The notes below the pieces were generated by a model. That model ran no database searches and was not told the origin of the DNA. It saw only the letters and a list, made by a program, of their open reading frames with translations. Of a stretch of 64,000 nucleotides of DNA, positions 54,629 through 63,958 are shown piece by piece. The position numbers were made by a program, and so were the translations under genes. Numbering within the stretch: the stretch's first letter is position 1; every line of letters begins with the position of its first letter. The stretch covers positions 248,001 to 312,000 of the forward strand of contig NZ_CAOJCM010000001.1 of the NCBI RefSeq assembly GCF_948329825.1, read 5' to 3'. Origin of the DNA: Paenibacillus sp. JJ-100. GTDB lineage: Bacteria; Bacillota; Bacilli; Paenibacillales; Paenibacillaceae.

Positions 54629-54643
54629 TTATCGGTCTGATAA
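54629..54643. promoter_or_regulatory. TTAT-N7-ATAA dyad upstream of the citZ promoter
   Basis: Mirror form of the CcpC box (ATAA-N7-TTAT). A LysR-type regulator site is possible. Confidence 0.3.
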
Positions 54644-54676
54644 ATATGTTTGATGTGTGAATGAACTCTCATCGTG

Positions 54677-54705
54677 TTCACATAAACGACAAAATCCAGT
54701 ATGAT
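54677..54705 (+). promoter_or_regulatory. candidate sigma-A promoter of citZ
   Basis: TTCACA (54677-54682), 17 bp, TATGAT (54700-54705); each hexamer is one base off consensus. The predicted leader is about 150 nt. Confidence 0.5.
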
Positions 54706-54771
54706 GTTATAAGTAAATACCGATTGACAGATACGAAAACCGAATTTTGTCGACTTAGGCCATTTTCAAAA

Positions 54772-54785
54772 TGAAACGGTTTACA
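54772..54785 (+). promoter_or_regulatory. cre-like site between promoter and citZ
   Basis: TGAAACGGTTTACA differs from TGWAANCGNTNWCA only at the central C. It is downstream of the promoter, where CcpA could block elongation. Confidence 0.45.
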
Positions 54786-54863
54786 AAAAGAGGTTAGGTG
54801 CATTTCGGCACTGATATGACTTTGAATGATTCCTGATTTCGCTTATTAAAGGAGAGATGTAAT

Positions 54864-55976
54864 ATGACAGCTACCAAAGGTCTGGAAGGCATCGTTGCAA
54901 CAACCTCTTCGATCAGCTCTATTGTGGACGGTGTACTTACATACCGTGGATACAATATCGATGATTTGGCAGAACATGCGAGTTTTGAAGAAGTTGCCTA
55001 TCTGCTCTGGTTTGGCAAGTTGCCAACAGTAGATGAATTGAAGTCACTTCGTAAAAGTCTTAGCGATTACGCGCCGATTCCACAAGAGTTGATCGCGCAA
55101 ATTAAATTGTATCCCAAAAACATCAGCACGATGGCAGCCCTTCGTTCCGCAGTGTCTGCGCTAGCTCTGTATGATGACCAAGCAGACGAGATGACAGAGG
55201 AAGCGAACGAGAACAAAGCGGTCAAGTTACAAGCACAATTGCCAACAATTGTGGCGGCGATCTCCCGCATTCGTAAGGGACAGGAGCCTGTGTCACCAAA
55301 AGAAGGCGCTTCCATCGCTGAAAACTTCTTATACATGATGACAGGTGAAGAGCCATCGGAAACTGCGGTGAAAGCTCTGGACCAAGCCCTCGTTCTGCAT
55401 GCAGATCACGAACTTAACGCTTCAACTTTTGCTGCCCGGGTAACTGTAGCTACTCTGTCTGATATTTATTCAGGTGTTACTTCAGCGATTGGTGCACTTA
55501 AAGGTCCGCTGCACGGTGGTGCAAACGAAGCGGTGATGAAAATGCTGAATGAAATCGGTACACCAGATCGTTTGGAAGCAGCTATTCTGGAGAAACTGAA
55601 TAACCGCGAAAAGATCATGGGTTTTGGACACCGCGTCTACAAGAATGGTGATCCACGTGCGAAACATCTACAGAAGATGTCCAAAGAACTTGGTGAGATG
55701 AACAATGATACACGTTTGTATGACATGTCCGTGAAAATTGAAGAAATCGTCACAGGTCAAAAAGGGTTGAAACCGAATGTCGATTTTTATTCCGCATCGG
55801 TATACACTCAACTGAAGATTGATCAGGAGTTGTTTACACCGATCTTTGCGATCAGTCGTGTGTCTGGCTGGACAGCTCATATCCTTGAGCAACTGGCAGA
55901 CAACCGCATTATTCGTCCGCGTGCCGAGTACACTGGTCCTGCGGATCAAAAGTACGTTTCCATTGATCTTCGCTAA
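54864..55976 (+). CDS. citZ: citrate synthase
   Basis: Condenses acetyl-CoA with oxaloacetate, the first TCA step. The 370-residue protein has the catalytic His in KGPLHGGANEAV near residue 222, the second His in IMGFGHRVYKNGDPRAKHL near 260, and Asp in VDFYSASVY near 310. It starts TKGLEGIVATTSSISSIVDG, typical of Gram-positive CitZ. ATG 54864 follows AAAGGAGAGATGTAAT. It heads the citZ-icd-mdh cluster; the cre-like sites in front suggest CcpA repression on rich carbon sources. Confidence 0.97.
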   Translation: MTATKGLEGIVATTSSISSIVDGVLTYRGYNIDDLAEHASFEEVAYLLWFGKLPTVDELKSLRKSLSDYAPIPQELIAQIKLYPKNISTMAALRSAVSALALYDDQADEMTEEANENKAVKLQAQLPTIVAAISRIRKGQEPVSPKEGASIAENFLYMMTGEEPSETAVKALDQALVLHADHELNASTFAARVTVATLSDIYSGVTSAIGALKGPLHGGANEAVMKMLNEIGTPDRLEAAILEKLNNREKIMGFGHRVYKNGDPRAKHLQKMSKELGEMNNDTRLYDMSVKIEEIVTGQKGLKPNVDFYSASVYTQLKIDQELFTPIFAISRVSGWTAHILEQLADNRIIRPRAEYTGPADQKYVSIDLR

Positions 55977-56124
55977 ACTCTAGCAAAAACAGTATAATCA
56001 TATAGATGAGGTGAGGGGCATGTTAAATATGAGGCAGTATTGCCGAGTGATAACAGCCCTTCCTTCCTGCAAAAATGTGGTATGCTTCATACTGTGAAAC
56101 CAAAACTTAGGAGGAATTGTAATT

Positions 56125-57417
56125 ATGAAATTGGAAAAATTTGCACTCCCAACTGAAGGCGAAAAAATTCAAATTGATAACGGTACACTTCAAGTACCTA
56201 ATAATCCAATCATTCCATTCATCGAAGGTGACGGTACAGGCCGTGACATCTGGAAAGCTTCAGTACGCGTTCTGGATGCAGCGGTAGAAAAAGCATACAA
56301 TGGCACTAAAAAAATCGCTTGGTATGAAGTGTTTGCTGGTGAAAAAGCATTCAATACATACGGTGAGTGGTTGCCGAATGATACGCTCGAAGCAATTCGT
56401 GAGTACATCGTAGCAATCAAAGGACCTCTGACTACGCCAATCGGCGGTGGTATCCGTTCCCTGAACGTGGCACTTCGTCAAGAACTTGACCTGTACACTT
56501 GCCTGCGTCCTGTACGTTATTTCAACGGTGTACCTTCCCCGGTTAAACGTCCTGAGCTGGTTGATATGGTTATTTTCCGTGAAAACACAGAGGATATCTA
56601 TGCAGGTATCGAGTACGCTGAAGGTTCCGCAGAAGTGAAAAAAGTGATCCAGTTCCTGCAACAAGAAATGGGCGCTAACAAAATTCGTTTCCCTGAAACG
56701 TCCGGAATCGGAATTAAGCCGGTATCTTCCGAAGGTTCCAAACGTTTGGTTCGTGCTGCGGTTCAATACGCAATCGATCACAACCGTAAGAGCGTTACAC
56801 TGGTACACAAAGGTAACATCATGAAGTTCACCGAAGGTGCCTTCAAAAACTGGGGTTACGAAGTGGCTGAAGAGGAATTTGGCGACAAAGTGTTCACTTG
56901 GGCGCAATACGATGTAATCAAAGAAAAAGATGGCACAGATGCAGCAAATGCGGCTCAAAAAGCAGCTGAAGATGCTGGCAAAATCATCGTAAAAGATGCG
57001 ATTGCCGATATCGCTTTGCAACAAGTATTGACTCGTCCAGCTGAATTCGATGTGATCGCAACATTGAACCTGAACGGTGACTATCTGTCCGATGCCCTTG
57101 CAGCGCAAGTTGGCGGAATTGGTATCGCACCAGGTGCGAACATCAACTATGTAACAGGACATGCTATCTTCGAAGCAACACATGGTACTGCACCGAAATA
57201 TGCGGATAAAGACGTTGTGAACCCAGGTTCCGTAATCCTGTCCGGCGTAATGTTGCTTGAGCACTTGGGATGGCAAGAAGCGGCTAATCTGATTTACAAA
57301 GGGATGGAAACATCCATTAACAATAAAACCGTAACGTATGACTTCGCACGTCTGATGGACGGAGCAACTGAAGTGAAATGTTCCGAATTCGCTGATCAAA
57401 TCATTAAAAACCTGTAA
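56125..57417 (+). CDS. icd: isocitrate dehydrogenase (NADP-type)
   Basis: Oxidative decarboxylation of isocitrate to 2-oxoglutarate. The 430-residue protein has [14 protein letters not shown], the substrate loop [23 protein letters not shown] (whose first Ser aligns with E. coli Ser113), [14 protein letters not shown], and [21 protein letters not shown] with cofactor-binding residues. ATG 56125 follows TAGGAGGAATTGTAATT. It lies 148 bp after citZ and 28 bp before mdh. A small non-coding gap before it shows no clear separate promoter. Confidence 0.97.
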   Translation: MKLEKFALPTEGEKIQIDNGTLQVPNNPIIPFIEGDGTGRDIWKASVRVLDAAVEKAYNGTKKIAWYEVFAGEKAFNTYGEWLPNDTLEAIREYIVAIKGPLTTPIGGGIRSLNVALRQELDLYTCLRPVRYFNGVPSPVKRPELVDMVIFRENTEDIYAGIEYAEGSAEVKKVIQFLQQEMGANKIRFPETSGIGIKPVSSEGSKRLVRAAVQYAIDHNRKSVTLVHKGNIMKFTEGAFKNWGYEVAEEEFGDKVFTWAQYDVIKEKDGTDAANAAQKAAEDAGKIIVKDAIADIALQQVLTRPAEFDVIATLNLNGDYLSDALAAQVGGIGIAPGANINYVTGHAIFEATHGTAPKYADKDVVNPGSVILSGVMLLEHLGWQEAANLIYKGMETSINNKTVTYDFARLMDGATEVKCSEFADQIIKNL

Positions 57418-57445
57418 CAAAAACCTGTAAGGGGAGATGTGAATC

Positions 57446-58387
57446 GTGACTATTCAGCGCAAAAAAATCACAGTCGTTGGCGCCGGTTTTACCGGTGCTA
57501 CAACTGCACTGATGCTTGCCCAGAAAGAACTTGGTGATGTGGTACTGGTTGATATTCCTCAACTGGAGAACCCGACCAAGGGCAAAGCACTCGATATGCT
57601 GGAGGCTAGCCCTGTGCAAGGTTTCGACAGTCATATCGTGGGAACTTCCAACTATGAGGATACTGCAGGTTCGGAGATTGTGATTATCACTGCTGGAATT
57701 GCTCGCAAACCGGGCATGAGCCGTGACGATCTGGTGAATACGAACGCAGGTATCGTGAAGTCCGTGTGTGAAAATGTGAAAAAATATTGCCCTGATTCTA
57801 TTGTCATTATTCTAAGTAACCCGGTGGATGCTATGACCTATGCGGCTTACCAAACCCTCGGTTTTCCGAAAAATCGTGTAATTGGTCAGTCGGGTGTCCT
57901 TGACACTGCTCGCTACTGTACATTTATTGCGCAGGAGTTAAACGTGTCCGTAGAGGATGTACGCGGCTTTGTGCTGGGAGGTCACGGTGACGATATGGTA
58001 CCACTTGTTCGCTATTCAAGTGTAGGCGGTATTCCAATCGATACCTTGATCCCTCCAGATCGTATTGACGCAATTGTGCAACGGACGCGTGTAGGCGGCG
58101 GTGAGATTGTAAACCTGCTCGGCAACGGCAGTGCCTATTATGCACCTGCAGCTTCACTGGTTCAGATGACTGAGGCCATTTTGAAGGACAAAAAACGTAT
58201 TATTCCGGTTATCGCTTATCTTGAAGGTGAGTATGGATATCACGATTTGTTCCTTGGTGTGCCAACCATTTTGGGTGGCAACGGCATTGAGAAGATCTTC
58301 GAACTGGAGTTGACTGCGGAAGAAAAAGCAGCGCTGGATACGTCTGCAGATTCGGTACGTAATGTCATTTCAATCGTTAATATTTAA
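57446..58387 (+). CDS. mdh: malate dehydrogenase
   Basis: NAD-dependent malate to oxaloacetate conversion, closing the cycle to citrate synthase. The 313-residue protein has the NAD motif [16 protein letters not shown] (with an FTG in place of the usual GxxG spacing detail), [13 protein letters not shown], the substrate Arg/Asp segment [13 protein letters not shown], and the catalytic His in [15 protein letters not shown]. It is the LDH-like Mdh type of Bacillales. GTG 57446 follows GGGGAGATGTGAATC. It is last in the cluster and is followed by a strong terminator. Confidence 0.97.
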   Translation: MTIQRKKITVVGAGFTGATTALMLAQKELGDVVLVDIPQLENPTKGKALDMLEASPVQGFDSHIVGTSNYEDTAGSEIVIITAGIARKPGMSRDDLVNTNAGIVKSVCENVKKYCPDSIVIILSNPVDAMTYAAYQTLGFPKNRVIGQSGVLDTARYCTFIAQELNVSVEDVRGFVLGGHGDDMVPLVRYSSVGGIPIDTLIPPDRIDAIVQRTRVGGGEIVNLLGNGSAYYAPAASLVQMTEAILKDKKRIIPVIAYLEGEYGYHDLFLGVPTILGGNGIEKIFELELTAEEKAALDTSADSVRNVISIVNI

Positions 58388-58415
58388 CTATGAAGACTTT
58401 TTGAACAACATTATT

Positions 58416-58450
58416 AAGAAAACCTCCCTAAACGCGGAGGTTTTCTTTTC
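58416..58450 (+). terminator. terminator of citZ-icd-mdh
   Basis: AAGAAAACCTCC (58416-58427) / GGAGGTTTTCTT (58437-58448), then T-rich. Confidence 0.9.
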
Positions 58451-58520
58451 TTTGGATAAGTTCCCCAGTATAATGAAGTGTGATATATCGCACAATGAAT
58501 AGATGAGGAGGATGAAAATT

Positions 58521-58946
58521 TTGACAATGATTATGTATCTGCTCCATATCGTTGGAGCACTGGCTATGGGATTTTACCTGATCCTGCCATTCGTGGTTGG
58601 TAAAATTCGTACATTGAGTTTGCCAGCACAGGAGGGAGCATTTGCGTCACTTCGTTCGCTAAACAGAATTGCGCAGTATGCACTTGTTATCCAGCTTCTT
58701 ACTGGTGGTTATCTGATGACCAAGGGAGATTATTCTCACATCTGGATGGCTGTAGTGGTTGTAGACCTTCTGGCCATTGCTGCTATTGGCGGAATTATGG
58801 GTAAACCGCTGCGCCTTGCAGCAGAAGGTGTGAAAAATAATCGGGATGTTACACCAGAGCAAAGTAAAATTCGTATGTTTAGTAGCTTGCTTGCCGTCTT
58901 CTTGCTCATCATGGTGTACCTGATGGTGGACAGACAAATTTTCTAA
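58521..58946 (+). CDS. four-helix membrane protein of unknown function
   Basis: A 141-residue integral membrane protein with hydrophobic segments near 3-28, 52-72, 76-95 and 117-136 (YALVIQLLTGGYLMTKG, WMAVVVVDLLAIAAIGGI and SSLLAVFLLIMVYLMV). I cannot name the family; it is loosely like DUF2269-type proteins. The frame opens at ATG 58503, but that overlaps GAGGAGG, which is best spaced for TTG 58521; ATG 58527 is another choice. It is monocistronic; a terminator lies about 210 bp downstream. Confidence 0.65.
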   Translation: MTMIMYLLHIVGALAMGFYLILPFVVGKIRTLSLPAQEGAFASLRSLNRIAQYALVIQLLTGGYLMTKGDYSHIWMAVVVVDLLAIAAIGGIMGKPLRLAAEGVKNNRDVTPEQSKIRMFSSLLAVFLLIMVYLMVDRQIF

Positions 58947-59155
58947 GAAATTTAAGGCAGCTAACATGCTGTTTTCTGGACTGTACGTTGCGTTAAAGGT
59001 GAAGCGTTTGCACCTAGTCAGGACAAGCAGTGTGAATAAGAATAAGGAAGTACCGGAGGATATTCAGCATTGGAGTATGCCTTCAACACTGGCGAATCCA
59101 GCAATAGGAATGCAATTGAACCTAATATTACAGTACAAAATAATTGAGACCAAAT

Positions 59156-59186
59156 AGACAGCCCTGAAGGGCTGTCTGTTGTTTTT
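59156..59186 (+). terminator. intrinsic terminator
   Basis: AGACAGCCC, loop TGAA, GGGCTGTCT, then GTTGTTTTTTT. Confidence 0.88.
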
Positions 59187-59296
59187 TTGTTTAATACATA
59201 ACATTCCCTGGTTACGACTAGCTTTCACACGGGTTCGACCATTTACTTATGTATACATTTTGAATGGTGACCTCTTAAAGATATGTGGATGTGTTT

Positions 59297-59321
59297 GTTT
59301 ACATTTCCATATAAGTGGTAA
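59297..59321 (+). promoter_or_regulatory. weak sigma-B-like promoter before the SDR gene
   Basis: GTTTAC, 13 bp, TGGTAA, against GTTTAA-N12-15-GGGTAA (one mismatch in each element). Close relatives of the SDR are general-stress proteins, but whether this organism has sigma-B is unknown. Confidence 0.25.
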
Positions 59322-59491
59322 ATAAAGATAAGTAGAAACGGTTCATACTCATTACCCCCAGCCCAGAATAATCTGGTCGGTTCATGCCATCCTACAGAAT
59401 GTGACTACTGTTGATTGAAAGACAAGGAAAGACGTTGTATAACGTCGGAGTCTTGCTATTCCATCTGTTCATTTTGAAAGGAGAATGTATA

Positions 59492-60364
59492 ATGTCTAGC
59501 ACTACATCCCAGAATCAAAAAACAATGCCTGCACAACATCAAGACCAGCGTCCAGGAATTGAATCTGAAATGACTCCTAAACCGGAATTTGAGAAACCGC
59601 AGTACAAGGCTGCTGGCAAATTACTGGACAAGGTAGCTCTGATTACAGGAGGGGACAGCGGTATTGGACGGGCTGTCGCTGTGACCTATGCGAAGGAAGG
59701 CGCCGATGTGGCGATTGTATACTTGAGCGAGCATGAGGATGCCAAGGAAACGAAGCGTCAGGTGGAACAAGAAGGACGCAAGTGTATACTTATTGCAGGT
59801 GATATCGGTGATGTGAACTTTGCCAAGAAGAGTGTGCAACAGACGATCGATGAGCTTGGTAAACTCGACATCGTTGTTAATAATGCCGCTGAGCAGCATC
59901 CACAGCAGAATCTGGAGGATATCACACCAGAGCAATTGGAAAAAACATTCCGTACCAATATTTTTGGTATGTTTTATGTCACACAGGCAGCATTACCACA
60001 TCTGAAACAAGGTAGCACGATCATTAACACGACGTCGATTACGGCCTATCGAGGAAGCCCGACGTTGCTTGATTATTCGTCTACTAAAGGCGCAATTACC
60101 TCATTTACCCGTTCTTTGTCCATGAATTTGATAGAGAAGGGTATCCGTGTAAATGCTGTGGCTCCCGGCCCGATCTGGACCCCGTTGATTCCTTCGACAT
60201 TCGATGAGAAAAAAGTGAGTGAATTCGGAGCGACTCAGCCGATGAAACGTCCAGGTCAGCCGGATGAACTGGCACCTGCCTATGTATATCTTGCTTCTGA
60301 CGATTCCTCTTATGTTAGCGGACAGGTTATGCATGTGAACGGTGGCGAAGTCGTTAACGGATAA
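59492..60364 (+). CDS. SDR family oxidoreductase, general-stress-protein type
   Basis: A 290-residue short-chain dehydrogenase with about 45 extra N-terminal residues (Gln/Pro/Glu-rich, QNQKTMPAQHQDQRPGIESEMTPKP), as in B. subtilis YdaD and YhdF-type proteins. The NAD(P) motif is ITGGDSGIGRAVA near 52-64, NNAAEQHP near 128, the catalytic Ser in NTTSITAYRG, and YSSTKGAITSF (Tyr and Lys) near 200. ATG 59492 follows AAAGGAGAATGTATA. The substrate is unknown. Confidence 0.9.
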   Translation: MSSTTSQNQKTMPAQHQDQRPGIESEMTPKPEFEKPQYKAAGKLLDKVALITGGDSGIGRAVAVTYAKEGADVAIVYLSEHEDAKETKRQVEQEGRKCILIAGDIGDVNFAKKSVQQTIDELGKLDIVVNNAAEQHPQQNLEDITPEQLEKTFRTNIFGMFYVTQAALPHLKQGSTIINTTSITAYRGSPTLLDYSSTKGAITSFTRSLSMNLIEKGIRVNAVAPGPIWTPLIPSTFDEKKVSEFGATQPMKRPGQPDELAPAYVYLASDDSSYVSGQVMHVNGGEVVNG

Positions 60365-60729
60365 GTGGTTAATCTGTACAAGTGCACTTACAGGACGTAC
60401 AACAATAAGCTAGCTAAAAATATTTAGGAAGACGGGACGCCTATAGGATCGGCGTCCTGTTTTTTGTCTTCCTAAAGAGAGAATGGAGAGCAGAGAGATG
60501 TAGCGTAAAAAAGCAATTTACAAAAATCTGTATCTGCGCTGATACATCTATGATATTTTATACAAGGTCTGACCTTGGATGAATTAAGTTTAAGACTATC
60601 AATTACAATTAAGGAAGAGTAGAGATGAAGCCATGCTTTTGTTGATTACATGGGAAGATATCTGACTATATGTGATATGATAATTCGGATAGCATATTCG
60701 GATAGCGCACTCGGTCAGGGGGATCTCAT
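60365..60729 (+). other. gap between the SDR and cupin genes
   Basis: It holds the nested terminator at 60423-60476 and an AT-rich spacer with a short ACAAGGTCTGACCTTGGA-type dyad near 60562-60580. No gene was recognised. Confidence 0.5.
60423..60476 (+). terminator. terminator with nested outer stem
   Basis: Inner stem GGGACGCC (60434-60441) / GGCGTCCT (60451-60458), then TTTTTT. The outer arms TTTAGGAAGAC (60423-60433) and GTCTTCCTAAA (60466-60476) also pair, enclosing the T tract. Confidence 0.88.
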
Positions 60730-61074
60730 ATGAAGATAAGCAAACAAGAGGCAGCTCATTATATATGGGGAGCACAGTGTGATGGCTGGCATCTAGTACA
60801 AGGTGAGACACTTAGTGTGATTCATGAGCGAATGCCTGCAGGTACGACAGAAACAAGACATATACATACAAAGAGTCGCCAATTCTTTTTTGTCCTCAGT
60901 GGTGAGGCTTGTATGGAGCTGGATGGAGAGACGTATGTGCTGGAGACACATGAAGGGATAGAAATCCCGCCTGGAGCGCCGCATCAGATGCAAAACCGAA
61001 GTAGTGCAGACGTGGAATTTCTGGTCATCTCACATCCAACAACACGCGGTGACCGGACAGAGTTGAATGAATGA
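60730..61074 (+). CDS. cupin-domain protein
   Basis: A 114-residue single-domain cupin. Motif 1 is TRHIHTKSRQFFFVLSGEACMELDG (His pair and Glu-position Gln), and motif 2 is IPPGAPHQMQN with its His; together they form the usual metal site. Cupins of this size are sugar isomerases, small dioxygenases or ligand-binding proteins; which one applies here is unknown. ATG 60730 follows CAGGGGGATCTCAT. It lies 61 bp before phoR, without a terminator. Confidence 0.85.
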   Translation: MKISKQEAAHYIWGAQCDGWHLVQGETLSVIHERMPAGTTETRHIHTKSRQFFFVLSGEACMELDGETYVLETHEGIEIPPGAPHQMQNRSSADVEFLVISHPTTRGDRTELNE

Positions 61075-61135
61075 ACGAACGAATATATTCTTATTACTTT
61101 TCAACAAATTTAAATATAGTAGAGGGAAGAGATAA

Positions 61136-62965
61136 ATGAGACCGTTTCGTATTCGCCTGGCTTTAATTATGATGGTGTTAATCGGTGTGTCCGTGATTGT
61201 AGCCGGATATACCATGGGAAGAGTGTTCAAAACCACCCATATTGATGCATTAGAACAAACGATGGTGCGTGAGATTAATTTACTTAAAGCGACCTTCCCA
61301 TTTCATGATGCATCCAATCCGACATCCGTGGAGACGCGAAAATACTACTCGGATCGGGCGGTGGAACTGGATCGTCTGACAGACTCGAGGGTAACCTTTA
61401 TTAATAAAGACGGTATCGTGATTGGTGATTCTGAGAGTGATCCTGCAATGATGGATAATCATTTGAATCGTGAAGAGATTCGCACGGCTGTTGAAGGAAC
61501 GTTTGGCCGTTCCATTCGATACAGTAAGACGTTGGGACAGCATATGCTGTATGTGGCACTGCCAGTCAATTCGGAACACAGTGACATGATCGAGATGCCA
61601 AGCGGCAAATTCGATGGTTATATACGGCTGTCCATGAGTTTACAAGCGGTGGATCAAGGGCTACAGCGCGGGTGGGTGATTATGTTTGCGGCGCTGGGAC
61701 TACTCTTCCTGATTGTAGCATTTGTCAGTTACCGGGTTGCTCGTAGCTTAACATCACCAATCGAACATATTACCAAAGTCGCACATCAAATTACAAAGCT
61801 TGATTACGATGCGAGAGTGAACGTTACACGTAAGGACGAGATAGGTCAACTGGGCCTTGCAATTAACGGAATGGCGGATAGTTTGCAGTCCCAACTCCAA
61901 ACGATTCGAGACAATGAAGCACTGCTTCAAAGTGTCTTGGCTAATATGACCGGTGGAATTGTGATGATCGATGCTGCGCAATCGATTGCTCTGGTTAATC
62001 GGGAAGCAGAACGTATGCTTGGTATCGAGGCAGCGAAGCTTACAGGTAAGCCTTATACTGAATTGAAACGTCATTATGAGCTAACACACACGATTGAAGA
62101 GAGTGTAGCTAATCAAGTACGTATGCATGAAGAAGTCAGTGTATTTAACCCCGAAGAACGTTTGATCCGACTGGATGGCGTGCCAATGTCCGGAGAAAGC
62201 GGGGAGTATCGCGGAATGATTTTCCTGCTTCAAGATGTAACAGCGATTCGCAGATTGGAGTCGATGCGTAGCGAATTTGTTGCAAACGTCTCTCATGAGC
62301 TCAAAACTCCGGTAGCGGCAGTCAAGGGATTCGCCGAAACCCTTCTTAGCGGTGGGGTGCAGGATAAGGAGACAGAACGTTCTTTTCTGCAGATTATTTA
62401 TGATGAAGGGGACAGGCTGAACCGGTTGATCGGAGACATTCTGGATTTGTCCAAGATTGAATCCAAACGGGCAGCTCTGGAATGTTCTCCGGTGCATGTG
62501 CATTCCTTCTTTGATATGGTAATGGGCACGTTGTCCAAGGTTGCAGAGAAAAAGCAGATTCGTCTAGAAATGAATGTACCAGAAGAGCTGTATATTGAAG
62601 CAGATGAGGACAAAATGAAGCAAATTTTCATTAATTTGTTATCCAATGGTATTAGCTACACACCAGAGGGCGGAAGAGTGAGACTTCAAGTGAAGATGGA
62701 TCAGATGAGCGGGGAGGAACAGGTTATTTTCTCCGTGTCTGATACAGGAATTGGCATACCGAAGAAAGATTTGCCGCGAATTTTTGAACGATTTTACCGG
62801 GTAGACAAAGGGAGATCACGTAATTCCGGAGGCACGGGTCTCGGACTGTCCATTGTAAAACACTTGGTCGAATTACACCGCGGAAAATTATCTGTTGAAA
62901 GTGAACTGGGTATGGGGAGCACCTTTCATGTCATTCTGCCATTAATCCAAGAAGAAGAGATGTAG
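61136..62965 (+). CDS. phoR: sensor histidine kinase PhoR (phosphate sensing)
   Basis: A 609-residue membrane kinase expected to sense phosphate limitation and phosphorylate PhoP. Membrane helices are at about 7-30 and 180-203, with an extracytoplasmic domain between (about 31-175). A HAMP segment (ARSLTSPIEHITKVAHQITKLDYD), a PAS domain (about 255-370) and the HisKA domain follow, with His387 in NVSHELKTP. The ATPase lobe has LLSNGISYTPEGG, DTGIGIPKKDL, FERFYRVDKGRSR and GGTGLGLSIVKH. The gene comes before phoP, the reverse of the usual B. subtilis order (phoP-phoR). ATG 61136 follows AGGGAAGAGATAA. Confidence 0.9.
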   Translation: MRPFRIRLALIMMVLIGVSVIVAGYTMGRVFKTTHIDALEQTMVREINLLKATFPFHDASNPTSVETRKYYSDRAVELDRLTDSRVTFINKDGIVIGDSESDPAMMDNHLNREEIRTAVEGTFGRSIRYSKTLGQHMLYVALPVNSEHSDMIEMPSGKFDGYIRLSMSLQAVDQGLQRGWVIMFAALGLLFLIVAFVSYRVARSLTSPIEHITKVAHQITKLDYDARVNVTRKDEIGQLGLAINGMADSLQSQLQTIRDNEALLQSVLANMTGGIVMIDAAQSIALVNREAERMLGIEAAKLTGKPYTELKRHYELTHTIEESVANQVRMHEEVSVFNPEERLIRLDGVPMSGESGEYRGMIFLLQDVTAIRRLESMRSEFVANVSHELKTPVAAVKGFAETLLSGGVQDKETERSFLQIIYDEGDRLNRLIGDILDLSKIESKRAALECSPVHVHSFFDMVMGTLSKVAEKKQIRLEMNVPEELYIEADEDKMKQIFINLLSNGISYTPEGGRVRLQVKMDQMSGEEQVIFSVSDTGIGIPKKDLPRIFERFYRVDKGRSRNSGGTGLGLSIVKHLVELHRGKLSVESELGMGSTFHVILPLIQEEEM

Positions 62966-63000
62966 GCGTATAGGAGCAATTTGTAAAATGAGTATTTTGC

Positions 63001-63017
63001 TTTACACAGCGTTAACA
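63001..63017 (+). promoter_or_regulatory. PHO-box-like direct repeat before phoP
   Basis: TTTACA (63001-63006), five bases, then TTAACA (63012-63017), so 11-bp spacing as in B. subtilis PhoP boxes (TTAACA-type). TATGAT at 63027-63032 can serve as the -10. This suggests an autoregulated promoter for phoP alone. Confidence 0.5.
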
Positions 63018-63081
63018 AATCAATGCTATGATAGGAAAAGTGTTGTGGCAACAGACAACCTATGAAGAGAGAAGGGGTATC

Positions 63082-63810
63082 ATGGCACAGCGTTTGCTGG
63101 TTATTGAAGATGAACCGACATTATCGAGATTACTTACGTACAACCTGACACAGGAAGGATATGACGTAACGGCAGAGGACCATGGGTCAGCAGGATATGA
63201 CCGGGCATTGTCACAGGATTTCGATTTAATTTTACTGGATCTGATGCTTCCGGGCATGAATGGTCTGGATATTCTGAACAAACTGCGAATTCAAGGTGTG
63301 AGTACACCTGTTATTATTCTTACCGCCAAGAACGGAGAAGCTGAGGTAGTGCAAGGGCTGAAATCCGGTGCGGATGATTACATTACTAAACCTTTTGGTG
63401 TATCCGAACTTTTGGCAAGGGTAGATGCGGTACTCAGACGTTATTCAAACGGTGAAGATCTGCCACAATCGGAGGACAAAGATGGCTCACGCATTATTCT
63501 TGGAGAGCTTGAAATCTATCCGCTCAAATATGAAGTTACTTTGGGGGGCCAATCCATTAGCCTTCGTCCAAAGGAGTTCGAAGTCCTCTTGTATCTGGCC
63601 AAAAAACCAGGTGTTGTACTGACCCGGGATGACCTGATGAATGCAGTCTGGGGCTTTGATTATATTGGAGGCCAACGGACCGTAGATGTACATGTGAGTT
63701 CATTACGTAAAAAGCTGGAGCTTGATCCCGAGTCCGTTCATATCGATTCGATTCGTGGTGTAGGTTATAAATTGGTTGTCAAAAGAAAAACTCCCCATCA
63801 TTCAAGTTAA
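63082..63810 (+). CDS. phoP: response regulator PhoP (OmpR/PhoB family)
   Basis: DNA-binding regulator of the phosphate regulon. The 242-residue protein has a receiver domain (MAQRLLVIEDEPTLSRL, phospho-Asp53 in LLDLMLPG, Thr in ILTAKNGE, Lys102 in ITKPFG) and an OmpR-type winged helix (about 140-235, SLRPKEFEVLLYLAKKPGVVLTRDDLMNAVWG, TVDVHVSSLRKKLE). The frame opens at 63028, but ATG 63082 with GAAGGGGTATC fits the family start. Assigned PhoP, not a paralogue, because it follows phoR near citZ-icd-mdh. Confidence 0.92.
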   Translation: MAQRLLVIEDEPTLSRLLTYNLTQEGYDVTAEDHGSAGYDRALSQDFDLILLDLMLPGMNGLDILNKLRIQGVSTPVIILTAKNGEAEVVQGLKSGADDYITKPFGVSELLARVDAVLRRYSNGEDLPQSEDKDGSRIILGELEIYPLKYEVTLGGQSISLRPKEFEVLLYLAKKPGVVLTRDDLMNAVWGFDYIGGQRTVDVHVSSLRKKLELDPESVHIDSIRGVGYKLVVKRKTPHHSS

Positions 63811-63828
63811 ATGTTGGGGAGTTTTATT
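63787..63828 (+). terminator. terminator overlapping the phoP stop
   Basis: AAAACTCCCCA (63787-63797) / TGGGGAGTTTT (63815-63825), then ATTTT. The left arm lies within the last codons of phoP. Confidence 0.85.
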
Positions 63829-63844
63829 TTACTCTCATTTTACA
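63828..63844 (+). promoter_or_regulatory. possible PHO-box-like repeat upstream of the next gene
   Basis: TTTACT (63828-63833), five bases, TTTACA (63839-63844), so 11-bp spacing. Weaker than the phoP copy. Confidence 0.3.
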
Positions 63845-63958
63845 CAAAGGGAGATTCTTCTTTATTTTTAGGGTTTAGGATGAAGTTGTCCGAGTGATAC
63901 TTTGTACCTATAAACCCACCTTAGGGCGGAGTTAACACGTAAAGGAGAATAAGTACAT

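Larger units (their letters stand above)
54396..54863. other. citZ control region
   Basis: A 468-bp divergent gap with no gene seen. It holds two cre-like sites, an everted TTAT/ATAA dyad, a sigma-A-type promoter and a weaker inverted repeat ATAAAT/ATTTAT (54539-54560). Confidence 0.5.
58947..59491 (+). other. gap between the membrane protein gene and the SDR gene
   Basis: It contains a terminator at 59156 and a candidate stress promoter at 59297. A 63-codon ORF (58966-59157) was rejected as a gene. Nothing else was recognised. Confidence 0.5.

Noticed and set aside
56260..57420. 386-codon open frame antisense to icd
   Set aside because: Same effect: a shadow of a highly expressed gene with no plausible protein.
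58966..59157. 63-codon frame after the membrane protein gene
   Set aside because: Poor RBS, atypical composition and no family; it ends at a terminator that more simply belongs to the upstream gene.
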